Shown: piece after piece, positions 27,442-36,264 of the stretch
Layout of the letters: each line of letters starts with the position of its first letter
How positions within the stretch are numbered: position 1 is the first letter of the stretch
Assembly (NCBI GenBank): GCA_002714185.1
Contig: PAWM01000009.1
Span: forward strand, 1-45,343
Reading direction: 5' to 3'
DNA: 45,343 nt
DNA from: Flavobacteriales bacterium
Lineage (GTDB): Bacteria; Bacteroidota; Bacteroidia; Flavobacteriales; TMED113
Position numbers and translations under genes: made by a program
Notes under the pieces: model-generated
The model's database searches: none
Told to the model about the DNA's origin: nothing
The model's input: the letters and a program-made list of their open reading frames with translations, nothing else

Positions 27442-28497
27442 TCAAAAAATTTGATTAAGAATTTTCTTTAATAAAATTGGTGGTACAGCTTCACCCAAAA
27501 CATGTCTTATTTGATTTTCACTAGTATTTTTAGAAAAACCAGGATCTGGCGGTAAACCCATTAATAAAAACAGCTCTAATAAACTTAGCACTCTTGCATC
27601 AGAATATGTACCATCTTTATTTTTTCGACCAGGGTGAACATTATTTTGAGATGAGATAGCACCATTACACATCGTAATAGTTGGGGAAGGTTTATCCCAT
27701 GATATCCTTTTATATGTTGTTAAAAATGCTCTTATTTTACGGCCATTTATTGAGGGATAGAATACTTTATTATTTAAAGCAGTTTGACCAGTTGGAGTAT
27801 TCTGCATCCATAAAATATGAGTATCTTTATGTTTCTTCGCAAAATGATATTTAATATTGGATATTTGACCACTCTCTAAACTTGGAAGATAACCAATAGT
27901 TTCTTTCACAGTAATCTGTTTTTCTTTATCTGGAATTTTCCAATTTAATTGAATATCTTTTTTGGATATTAAAATAAATGCTCGTTTCCTATTCTGTGGA
28001 GTTCCAAAATCTGCAGCATTTAATATATCAAAAGTAATATTATATTTAGGTTGCAGTTTTTGCTTAATATAATCAGTTATTTTAATCCACTTACCATTTA
28101 CCTTTATCACAAATTTCAACATACCTGGTACATTTTCAATTAAAGCAAAATCTACATTTAAATCTAAAATAGATTTAACAACAAAAATGATTAATTTATT
28201 TCTTGGATCATTTTGATCCATTTTACCTGCGACACTCATTCCCTGACAAGGTGGAGTAGCAATAACTAAATTACAGTTTTGAACTTGTGATGAATTAATA
28301 ACTTTATTATATATTTCTTCATCAGTAATATCACCACAAATCATATTACTTTTTGGATATAAATCTCTATAGATAGAAGCTCTTTTTGGTAATAATTCAT
28401 TTGCTACTTTAACTTCTATACCAATATCATTTAAATAAAACTCGCCTATTCCAGAAGATGCAAATAATGATAGTGCATTAATAGGTTTGTTCATCAT
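27442..28497 (-). CDS. DNA (cytosine-5-)-methyltransferase
   Basis: The 351-residue protein has the ordered C5 methyltransferase motifs: LSLFASSGIGEFYL (motif I, S-adenosylmethionine), NELLPKRASIY (II), GDITD (III), ATPPCQGMSVAGK with catalytic Cys84 (IV), FALIENVPGML (VI), QNRKRAFILI (VIII), and a terminal GEAVPPILLKKI (X). The region between VIII and IX, about 100 residues, would be the target-recognition domain. The start is the ATG at 28497 or the next one at 28494. With the convergent endonuclease it makes a complete type II restriction-modification cassette; the methylation protects host sites. Confidence 0.93.
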   Translation of the reverse strand: MMNKPINALSLFASSGIGEFYLNDIGIEVKVANELLPKRASIYRDLYPKSNMICGDITDEEIYNKVINSSQVQNCNLVIATPPCQGMSVAGKMDQNDPRNKLIIFVVKSILDLNVDFALIENVPGMLKFVIKVNGKWIKITDYIKQKLQPKYNITFDILNAADFGTPQNRKRAFILISKKDIQLNWKIPDKEKQITVKETIGYLPSLESGQISNIKYHFAKKHKDTHILWMQNTPTGQTALNNKVFYPSINGRKIRAFLTTYKRISWDKPSPTITMCNGAISSQNNVHPGRKNKDGTYSDARVLSLLELFLLMGLPPDPGFSKNTSENQIRHVLGEAVPPILLKKILNQIF

Positions 28498-28581
28498 GGT
28501 AAAATAAATTGAATTAGCTAATAAATTAGTTTTCTAATATAATAAATTCCTGAACATAAATTATTAGTGATAAGAATTAGT

Positions 28582-29418
28582 CTATTTAATTCTTAAAGGA
28601 ATTAATTTTCTACCATTTCTTCTTTTACCTTCTTCACCAAAATCTAAACGAGCTGGACCTACCACTTCACATAGATAATATCTTTTACCATTTGAGTAAA
28701 AATACCTTGAATCTCTAGTCATAGATTCATTATAATAAACAGCTGCTAATAAATGGTCCGGTTCAATAACAAAAACAATATCATTTGAATCAATCATATG
28801 GCTTAATATACATGCAAACAATAATGATTTAGAATCACAATCTCCATACCCCTTCACCAACACTTCCAAAGGAGCAAAACAACCATTCTTAAATTTTTTT
28901 TTATTTCTTTTTGGTCTTCCATAAGGAATATCTTGTATAAATTTCATTGTAATTTCAATTCTATTTTTTTTAGAATCATTATTATTCTTTTTTAATACTT
29001 CAATTAAATCATTTGCAATAATTTTAAAAAAAGGCTTGTAGAATGAAACAATTAAATTATAATCTAGTTCTAGCACATCATCTCTATCCACAAATAAACC
29101 ATACAAGCAAATACTATCAACTTCTTGCTGTCTTATAGCTTTTTTCCTATCTACTTCTTCTTTAGAATAACCTGAAAAAGTATATTTATCAAATAATGAA
29201 TATGGAATACCTAGTTTGTTTATTGCTTGGTCAGTTTGATTTTTATTAAAAGATAAGTTCATATGGTTAATTTGACCAAAATGATCTTTATAAGTGTAAT
29301 TAAAAATATAATTACCGCCTGAAATATGTGTTTTTATTTCAACATGATTATTTTTTGAATATTTGTTTTGTGAAAATAAAAATAATGGCAAGAAAAATAA
29401 ATATAAATAGTATCTCAT
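28582..29418 (-). CDS. Secreted transglutaminase-like protein (paralogue 2)
   Basis: The 278-residue protein has a signal ending LFLFSQ. It resembles the product of 18691-19692, with IQDIPYGRPK, VKGYGDCDSKSLLF (Cys194) and EPDHLLAAV (His222), and a final GPARLDFGEEG. The segment corresponding to the acidic residue of the triad is less clear and the protein is 55 residues shorter, with the end of paralogue 1 missing. It lies 20 bases downstream of the htrA-like gene on the same strand, so it is probably last in a caspase-HtrA-transglutaminase operon. Activity is unknown; a peptidase or cross-linking role is possible. Confidence 0.82.
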   Translation of the reverse strand: MRYYLYLFFLPLFLFSQNKYSKNNHVEIKTHISGGNYIFNYTYKDHFGQINHMNLSFNKNQTDQAINKLGIPYSLFDKYTFSGYSKEEVDRKKAIRQQEVDSICLYGLFVDRDDVLELDYNLIVSFYKPFFKIIANDLIEVLKKNNNDSKKNRIEITMKFIQDIPYGRPKRNKKKFKNGCFAPLEVLVKGYGDCDSKSLLFACILSHMIDSNDIVFVIEPDHLLAAVYYNESMTRDSRYFYSNGKRYYLCEVVGPARLDFGEEGKRRNGRKLIPLRIK

Positions 29419-29438
29419 TGCTTATATAAATGAATCAA

Positions 29439-30560
29439 TTAACTTTTTTTAATAATATCTACACCACCATCTTTATTAACTAATTGAATTTTAAAATCTT
29501 TAACTTTGCCATCTCTTACAACAGATACTTTAACATTCATACCTGGATTTTTTTTCATCATTTCTTCTTGTAATTCAGAAATATTTGAAACAAACATCTC
29601 ATCAATATTAATAATTATATCTCCTTCTCTTATTCCAGCTGCTTCTGCATTACTATTTACAGTATATCCATTAACATAAATACCAGATCTATAGTCTATC
29701 CCTAAATTATTTGCTAAATCAGTAGTCATTTCTTGAATGTAAACACCAAGAAAAGCTCGTTGGACAATACCATAATTAAGCAAATCATTATACACTTTAA
29801 TTACAATATTTGAAGGAATCGCAAATGAATAACCTGAATAAGCACCAGTGGTACTAGCAATTGCTGTATTAATACCAATTAAATTTCCATTTAAATCAAC
29901 TAAAGCTCCCCCACTATTACCAGGGTTTACTGCTGCATCAGTTTGAATAAATGACTCAATAGAATACTCTTGTTGTAAAATATTAATATTTCTAGCTTTT
30001 GCACTTACTATTCCAGATGTTACTGTTGAATTTAAATTGAGTGGATTTCCAATTGCTAAGACCCATTCTCCAACATGTACTAAATCTGAGTTAGCAAAAT
30101 TTAATTTATATAAATTTTTAGCATCTATTTTTAATAGAGCTAAATCAGTAGATGGGTCAGCAGAAATTACTTTTGCTGTATATTCTTGTCCGTCAAATAA
30201 TGAAATTAACACTTCATCAAATCCATTAATAACATGATTATTAGTAATTATATATCCATCTTCACTTACAATAACACCAGAGCCTGAAGTATATTGATGA
30301 TTAGGTACTTGATAATGGTCATAAAAACCAAAAAAATGATCAAAATATAAATACTCTTTTATATCTTCTTTTACTCCTTTAACATGAACTACGGCCCTGG
30401 TCCCTATTGATGCAGCTTCTTTAAAATCTATTGAATTATTTGAGCTATAATTAACATAATTAATAGGTGTATCTTTAACAAAGGAAATATTTTTTTTACT
30501 TCCTAATAAAAAAAATATTACTCCTGTAAGAAAAAGAATTAAAATGTTCTTCAAATTCAT
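29439..30560 (-). CDS. HtrA-family trypsin-like serine protease with PDZ domain
   Basis: The 373-residue protein has an N-terminal hydrophobic segment (about 5-20), either an uncleaved anchor or a signal. The catalytic triad is complete: His109 (TNNHVI), Asp139 (DPSTDLALLKI) and Ser216 (NPGNSGGALVD). One PDZ domain (about 270-365: AFLGVYIQEM ... GIREGDIIINID) follows. With a single PDZ it resembles DegS/short HtrA rather than the two-PDZ DegP. Expected role is periplasmic protein quality control or regulated proteolysis. It lies between the caspase-like gene (54 bases upstream) and the transglutaminase-like gene. Confidence 0.94.
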   Translation of the reverse strand: MNLKNILILFLTGVIFFLLGSKKNISFVKDTPINYVNYSSNNSIDFKEAASIGTRAVVHVKGVKEDIKEYLYFDHFFGFYDHYQVPNHQYTSGSGVIVSEDGYIITNNHVINGFDEVLISLFDGQEYTAKVISADPSTDLALLKIDAKNLYKLNFANSDLVHVGEWVLAIGNPLNLNSTVTSGIVSAKARNINILQQEYSIESFIQTDAAVNPGNSGGALVDLNGNLIGINTAIASTTGAYSGYSFAIPSNIVIKVYNDLLNYGIVQRAFLGVYIQEMTTDLANNLGIDYRSGIYVNGYTVNSNAEAAGIREGDIIINIDEMFVSNISELQEEMMKKNPGMNVKVSVVRDGKVKDFKIQLVNKDGGVDIIKKS

Positions 30561-30614
30561 ATTTTTGATATTTTAATACATTAATAACGTTAAGTAAAAA
30601 TAGATATTATTTAA

Positions 30615-33600
30615 TTACAACTTTATTTTATAACTATCTTTAAATTTAGTGAATTTACTTTTTAGTGGATATGCAAACTTCTCATATCTTCTTGACAATG
30701 TATAACCTCCTTGATCTCTTGAGATTAAATTAATAATCATATTAATCTGTTTATCTTGGGGAGCTGAAATTAATTCATTTTTTGGTATCAAAAACTCCCA
30801 CTCAACCGGTAATTGAGAATTATTAGTTTGTGACTTAATGAAATATGCAGATGAAGAAATCCTATTTTCTTTCTCAAAGAAAATATATGATGATGTATCA
30901 TTTAACTCACCCATTTCATTTACTCCTTTATTATAAAAACCTCCAATATCAAAATTAATATTTTTTATTCCCTCAACAATTAGATTGTTTTTACTAATGT
31001 AGTATCTTTTATCATTTTCAGAAATTAAATTATTTTTATCAACATCAAATTCTAGACAAGGCCAAACATCTTCATAAGTTTTTATTTTAACACTGATGAA
31101 TGGAACAACACAAGAATTATAATCCTTATCAATTAATGAGCAAGACATATCAATATTTGTATTTAAAAAATCAATTTTTTCAACATATTGATTATAATAA
31201 TTTAATGACCTATTAATACTATCTGTTTCTTGAGATATAGTAGTAAAAAATTTAAGGGTATTAAGTTTTTCATTATTAATAGTAACACTGTCATTATATA
31301 AATCAATTAAATTTAAATCTTTATTTAAATAATCAATCGCACTTTCCTTTTCATTTACAAAATACAACTGATCACACAAAATCGAATTAACTTGTCTTAA
31401 ATGTTCAAAACCATAACTTTGTGTATTAGTTAAAACAGACTCATAGTTTAATAAAATATAATTTTCTATTGATTTATAAAATTCAATTGTTTTGAAGCGT
31501 TCTTTTATACTTGGATTTGTTGCTAGTTCTGTAGAGTGAACTAAAAACTCACCTGTGTTCATTAATAATAATAACTTAGCATCTTTAGGATTTTCAAAAT
31601 ATGTAAAATCATTATTTTCTAAAAATTTATTACCTATTTCAAATGCTTTAAGACTTTCTGATTTATATTTTTTAACATCAAAATACTTATAATACCACAC
31701 TATATAAGAATAAGCATCCATAATAGGAAATATTTTTTCTTTTTCCTTCCATTTTTTTGCTGCAGATACTAATTGATGATTAATATTAACATAATTATTG
31801 TGCTGAATATCTTTATTTGACAACCAATTTATCTTATAGGAATAAAAATCAAATTCTGTATCTTCAAATTCAAATGTATTCCAAATTGGCCAACCTATTC
31901 CATTAAATTTACTTTGATCTTTTTGTATAATTTTTAAAATCTCTAAAGCTTCATTACAAAAACTAATAATATCACTGTTATCATGATCCCAATAATAATA
32001 TATCTGTGCTCTTAATAGAAGAAGTTTTAAACGATAATATAAATTATATTTTAATAGGGATGTTTTTTCATGTTCTAAAAAGTTAGATAATTTTTCAATC
32101 ATAATCAGATCATTATCATTGTATAAACCATCTGATTCTGGTATACATAGCATATAATTACCGTATGCATAAGAATACTTAACAAATACTACATGATTTG
32201 CATCAAGAAAACCACTATTATTATCAGACTCTATCTCCCAAGTATCCTTATTGTTATTGATGTGATTTAATAAATTAATATAAGCTAATTTGGATTCATT
32301 AAAAATACCATTTCCATAAAGTAAATTTGCTTTATAATTATAAGCCTCTACCATTTCATAATGACCATATCCAAGTAAATTATCATTCATTATTTTACTA
32401 ATTCTTTGCTCAGCAAAATTTGATATTAATTCACGATCATCAGTGAAATTGAGTAATTGATTATCAATATAATATTGCATCCATTCATCATACTGATTAA
32501 AATAAAAATTAAATGTAGATTGATCATTTATATTTCTATAATCAATAATAATATTATTAAATATATTATTAAATAATTTTAATCTTTTAACAAGCTCATT
32601 TTTTGTAAACAATAATGAGTCTCTAAGGTAGAAATCAGACTTAAAACTGTAATTTAAAACATCTAAAGAATTCACACCATTCTTATTTTTCATGGCAATA
32701 TTAAATGCATCATTTTCAAGTTTAAATATTTTTTGCTTATACTTACTCTTAGTATTATTTTCTAATTTATTTGATATGAAAACAATATTCTTATACCTTC
32801 TTGAATTATTTGTAAAAATATCAATACTATCAAGATAATTTTGTGCATATTCAAGTTGTAAATCTCCAAAATTTATTGATGATAAAACCATTTTCTCATA
32901 TCTTTCATCACTTATTTCATTAATAACATTTAACAATAAAGGAAAATGATCACAAAATCTTACACCAGCAGCTAAAATCGCTTCAATGTCAACATTATTA
33001 TTTAATTTGGACAATTCAATACCTTTATTTATAATATTCTGATTAATTAAATAAATTGAGTCAATATTATTAGTAATGTTTTCTTTTAAGTCAGATAATA
33101 TGCTTAATGATTTAATAGTATCAAAATAGCTATTCTCATCCATAGCTGCTTCAATAAAAGTGTTAAGTGCTGAGATACTCCATTTATATGAAAGATAATC
33201 TAAATTTGATGTCAAAGCATAATTAATTAAATTTTGATTTGTATAATTAATTTCAGAAAAAATCATTGAACTTATTGTCAATAAATTATAAGCCATCAAA
33301 GGTTCTTTTTCTTTTAAGAATATACCAGTTAAATAATTTGAACATGCAGTTCTAAAGTTATTTATTCCAAAATTTTCTTTATTGAATTGAATAAGTTTCT
33401 TACCATTTTCTATATATATTGAATCAATAAAATTACTTTGATCCCAATCAACATAAGATTTAACTCTCAAATACTTGTAAAAAGCTTCTGAATAAGATTC
33501 TTTTTCCTCCTGGGAATTAATTCCCTCTGTTTCTAGTAACAATTTTGCATTAAAAAAAGAATTATAAGACTTAGTTTGTAAATCTAAATATTCTTGATGT

Positions 33601-34580
33601 GTATTAACAGAATCTTTTATCTCCCAATAAATTTGACCTATATCTAAATATACTTTTATTAACTTTTTTTTATCAATATTTTGCATACTACTTTCAAAAT
33701 AATTTTGAAGTACAGTATATTTCTTAATAGCAGATTCTATATTACCTTTCTTTTTATCCTCTTCAGCTTCTTTTTGTAAACTTTTTACCTCTATTTTGGT
33801 ATAATCTTTTTTCAGAAGTAAATATAAATCTCCTTCAAACTCACCGAATAATTGTGGACTTTGTAAACTTCCATTTTTTGCACTTTCAGACCTTACTAAT
33901 CTTCCAGTTTCTTTAAATATTTCTTCAATTTTTAAATTAGGTTTTTTCATAACTGAAGCTAATATTTCAGTATATAAACTATTATTTAATTCAACATTAT
34001 CATTTGCAACATATCCAGCTTTAGTAGAATAATGAACTAATACACCAATTGCTGGTATATTTGGCTCAGCTAAACCAGTACCACTAATACTTTTCCCCTT
34101 CCAACCTTTTTCAAACGGATTATTTCTACATGCATCTAAAATTACTATATGTAGTTTATCTTCCATTCTTTCAAGATCTTTTAAAAAATTGTGAAAATCA
34201 TATGCTTGATCTTCAACATCAGTAATTGTTGGATTTGAAGGGAAATCAACTGGAATTAAATAACTATTATTGTAACTATCTTGAGTCCCATGACCAGAAT
34301 AATAAATAAAACCTACATCAAAATTATTTCTCAACTCTCTTTTATAAGAACTAAAGGCACTTCTCATTTGATTATAATTCAAATTGTTAGCAATTATTAT
34401 AGAATCAAATGCTAACTCTTTAAATGTTTCTGCCATCAATTTAGAATCATTAACAGGGTTAGTTAAAATAGCATTTTTATCAATATAATCTTCATTACCA
34501 ATAACAAGTGCTAATTTTTTTTGATTTTGTGATAATAATAAAATTGGTATTAAAAATATGTGTAGATATAAGAAACGCAT
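30615..34580 (-). CDS. Secreted caspase-like (C14) peptidase with about 1,070-residue C-terminal extension
   Basis: The 1,321-residue protein starts with a signal ending LLLSQ. The caspase domain spans about residues 21-256: KKLALVIGNEDY, NPVNDSKLMAETF, FIYYSGHGTQD (His97) and HIVILDACRNNPF (Cys151), then ARG-like basic loop residues KGWKGKS and GVLVHYSTKAGYVA. The His-Cys dyad is intact. The remainder is helical with TPR-like segments (for example 259-300 and about 860-1,090), few cysteines and a final beta-rich region. It is far larger than ordinary bacterial caspase-like proteins. It lies upstream of htrA and the transglutaminase-like gene on the same strand and is divergent from the M48-like gene. 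Confidence 0.9.
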   Translation of the reverse strand: MRFLYLHIFLIPILLLSQNQKKLALVIGNEDYIDKNAILTNPVNDSKLMAETFKELAFDSIIIANNLNYNQMRSAFSSYKRELRNNFDVGFIYYSGHGTQDSYNNSYLIPVDFPSNPTITDVEDQAYDFHNFLKDLERMEDKLHIVILDACRNNPFEKGWKGKSISGTGLAEPNIPAIGVLVHYSTKAGYVANDNVELNNSLYTEILASVMKKPNLKIEEIFKETGRLVRSESAKNGSLQSPQLFGEFEGDLYLLLKKDYTKIEVKSLQKEAEEDKKKGNIESAIKKYTVLQNYFESSMQNIDKKKLIKVYLDIGQIYWEIKDSVNTHQEYLDLQTKSYNSFFNAKLLLETEGINSQEEKESYSEAFYKYLRVKSYVDWDQSNFIDSIYIENGKKLIQFNKENFGINNFRTACSNYLTGIFLKEKEPLMAYNLLTISSMIFSEINYTNQNLINYALTSNLDYLSYKWSISALNTFIEAAMDENSYFDTIKSLSILSDLKENITNNIDSIYLINQNIINKGIELSKLNNNVDIEAILAAGVRFCDHFPLLLNVINEISDERYEKMVLSSINFGDLQLEYAQNYLDSIDIFTNNSRRYKNIVFISNKLENNTKSKYKQKIFKLENDAFNIAMKNKNGVNSLDVLNYSFKSDFYLRDSLLFTKNELVKRLKLFNNIFNNIIIDYRNINDQSTFNFYFNQYDEWMQYYIDNQLLNFTDDRELISNFAEQRISKIMNDNLLGYGHYEMVEAYNYKANLLYGNGIFNESKLAYINLLNHINNNKDTWEIESDNNSGFLDANHVVFVKYSYAYGNYMLCIPESDGLYNDNDLIMIEKLSNFLEHEKTSLLKYNLYYRLKLLLLRAQIYYYWDHDNSDIISFCNEALEILKIIQKDQSKFNGIGWPIWNTFEFEDTEFDFYSYKINWLSNKDIQHNNYVNINHQLVSAAKKWKEKEKIFPIMDAYSYIVWYYKYFDVKKYKSESLKAFEIGNKFLENNDFTYFENPKDAKLLLLMNTGEFLVHSTELATNPSIKERFKTIEFYKSIENYILLNYESVLTNTQSYGFEHLRQVNSILCDQLYFVNEKESAIDYLNKDLNLIDLYNDSVTINNEKLNTLKFFTTISQETDSINRSLNYYNQYVEKIDFLNTNIDMSCSLIDKDYNSCVVPFISVKIKTYEDVWPCLEFDVDKNNLISENDKRYYISKNNLIVEGIKNINFDIGGFYNKGVNEMGELNDTSSYIFFEKENRISSSAYFIKSQTNNSQLPVEWEFLIPKNELISAPQDKQINMIINLISRDQGGYTLSRRYEKFAYPLKSKFTKFKDSYKIKL

Positions 34581-34651
34581 AAAAATTTATTAAAAATTTA
34601 TCTAATTTAAATAACTTTTCATTAAATTACTAAACTGATTACTAGTAGTTT
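34581..34651. promoter_or_regulatory. Divergent promoter region of the peptidase island
   Basis: These 71 AT-rich bases separate the outward-facing ATGs of the caspase-like gene (-) and the M48-like gene (+), so both promoters must lie here or inside the genes. I see no convincing Bacteroidota TAnnTTTG box. The call rests on arrangement alone. Confidence 0.4.
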
Positions 34652-36184
34652 ATGAAATTTAAAGTATTAATTTTGTTTTTTTTGTGTTCTTCATATTTTT
34701 ATGCACAAAAATTAAGTGAAAATTCTGTCAATAAAGTATATGATGATATAATAGATGCAATTGGAAATAATAATCCTAGACCACCCAAGTTAATTATTAA
34801 AAAAAGTGAAAAAAATCCAGCAAGTTATTTGTCAGATAAAAAAATCATTAATATTGAAAATAAAGTTTTAGAAATTTGCTATTCTTTTGGTAAAGATTCA
34901 TTAAATGCACTTTCATATATTTTAGCTCACGAATTAGGACATCATTATAGAAATCATGGATGGACAACACAATTTGCAAGTTTAGACTTTAGTAATGAAA
35001 TTGATAAAAAAACAGAAGACGATCAACAAAGAGTTGATGATGAAACAGAAGCAGATGTATATGCTGGTTTTTATGCACATATTGCAGGATATGATGCATT
35101 ATCCTTAGCAGAAAGATTTTTAGATCAAATTTACATACAATATAACTTACCCGATTCACTCCCTAATTACCCAACATTACAACAAAGAAAAAAAATCATA
35201 AATGAAAATAAAAGACAGTTTGAAAAATTAAAAAATATTTTTGAAATTGCTAATATTACTATGTCTACAGGAAACTACGATTATGCCAAAGAATTATTTT
35301 CTTATATATTAAATCAAGGTTTCACAAGTAGAGAGATATATAATAACTTAGGATTATCATATATTTATGAAGCACTTAATTTAGGACTTGAAGAATCATT
35401 ATTTAAGTGCCTCATTCCATTTGAATTAGACTTAGATTCAAGACTAATAACACAACCTAAAACTCGGTCATTAAATGATATTGATAAGGCAAAAGATTTA
35501 TTTAACAATGCAATCGAACAATTTAATACTGCTCTTCAATTAGATCCAAATTACTCATATGCAAAAAAAAATCATTACTTTGCTAATATTGCACTATCTA
35601 TTTTAGAAAATAAGGAAAAAGAGAATATAAATATTGAAAATATATCTGATTTAGATAACACCTGTAAATTTTGTGTATATGGATTAAATGAGATTTCAAA
35701 CAAAAGATTAAGAAAATCAAAATCTTTTTTCAAAAAAGGTGCAAAATCTAGTTGTAATATTTGCACTATTAATCTTGATTTTGATAAAAACAAAATTTCA
35801 GATAAATCTTTAATAAATCAAAAAAATACTAATTATGAATTTGATGACTGTAGGTATTTCAGATCAAATGATTGTAATATGTATAAAAAACTATATTCAA
35901 CAAAATTATGTGTAAATAATGAAAAAGACATGAACACATTTAAGTTAAAAAGAAAATTACAAGGAAGAAGTTCATGTATTGAGATTAAAGAAATTAAAAA
36001 TAACAATGTAAATAATAGTATTGACATTAATATTGGTGACAGTATTGATGCATTAAAGGATTATAATTTAAAAATTGTTAAAGCAGGTAATACCCAATAT
36101 TCTACAATAGTCAATAAGAATATAACATTTGTAAGTGAAAATAATATTATTTACAAGTGGCTACAAAGTCATAGAATAGATTAA
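34652..36184 (+). CDS. Secreted M48-like zinc metallopeptidase with TPR region
   Basis: The 510-residue protein has a signal ending FYAQ. Residues 90-97 read ILAHELGHH, an HExxH motif (His93, Glu94, His97), followed by DDETEADVYAGF, where Glu131 is the expected third ligand in the ExEAD motif of the M48 family. The segment LPNYPTLQQRKKII after it is typical of M48 peptidases with TPR repeats. About 205-320 contains two or three TPR-like helices (YDYAKELFSYILNQGF, AIEQFNTALQLDP). The C-terminal third has several cysteines and no recognised fold. It is divergent from the caspase-like gene and 80 bases before the C1 peptidase gene. Confidence 0.85.
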   Translation: MKFKVLILFFLCSSYFYAQKLSENSVNKVYDDIIDAIGNNNPRPPKLIIKKSEKNPASYLSDKKIINIENKVLEICYSFGKDSLNALSYILAHELGHHYRNHGWTTQFASLDFSNEIDKKTEDDQQRVDDETEADVYAGFYAHIAGYDALSLAERFLDQIYIQYNLPDSLPNYPTLQQRKKIINENKRQFEKLKNIFEIANITMSTGNYDYAKELFSYILNQGFTSREIYNNLGLSYIYEALNLGLEESLFKCLIPFELDLDSRLITQPKTRSLNDIDKAKDLFNNAIEQFNTALQLDPNYSYAKKNHYFANIALSILENKEKENINIENISDLDNTCKFCVYGLNEISNKRLRKSKSFFKKGAKSSCNICTINLDFDKNKISDKSLINQKNTNYEFDDCRYFRSNDCNMYKKLYSTKLCVNNEKDMNTFKLKRKLQGRSSCIEIKEIKNNNVNNSIDINIGDSIDALKDYNLKIVKAGNTQYSTIVNKNITFVSENNIIYKWLQSHRID

Positions 36185-36264
36185 TTATCAATTCGTTACA
36201 GTTCACTTTCTAAAATGAATAAAAATTTATATATTAGGTTGATTAATTAAATTCCCCTTTTACA

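Noticed and set aside
27442-28497. Phage defence island reading of the whole 26.5-37.6 kb region
   Set aside because: The restriction-modification pair is real, but the following peptidases all have export signals or a membrane anchor, unlike cytoplasmic defence proteases. Proximity alone does not support a defence role.
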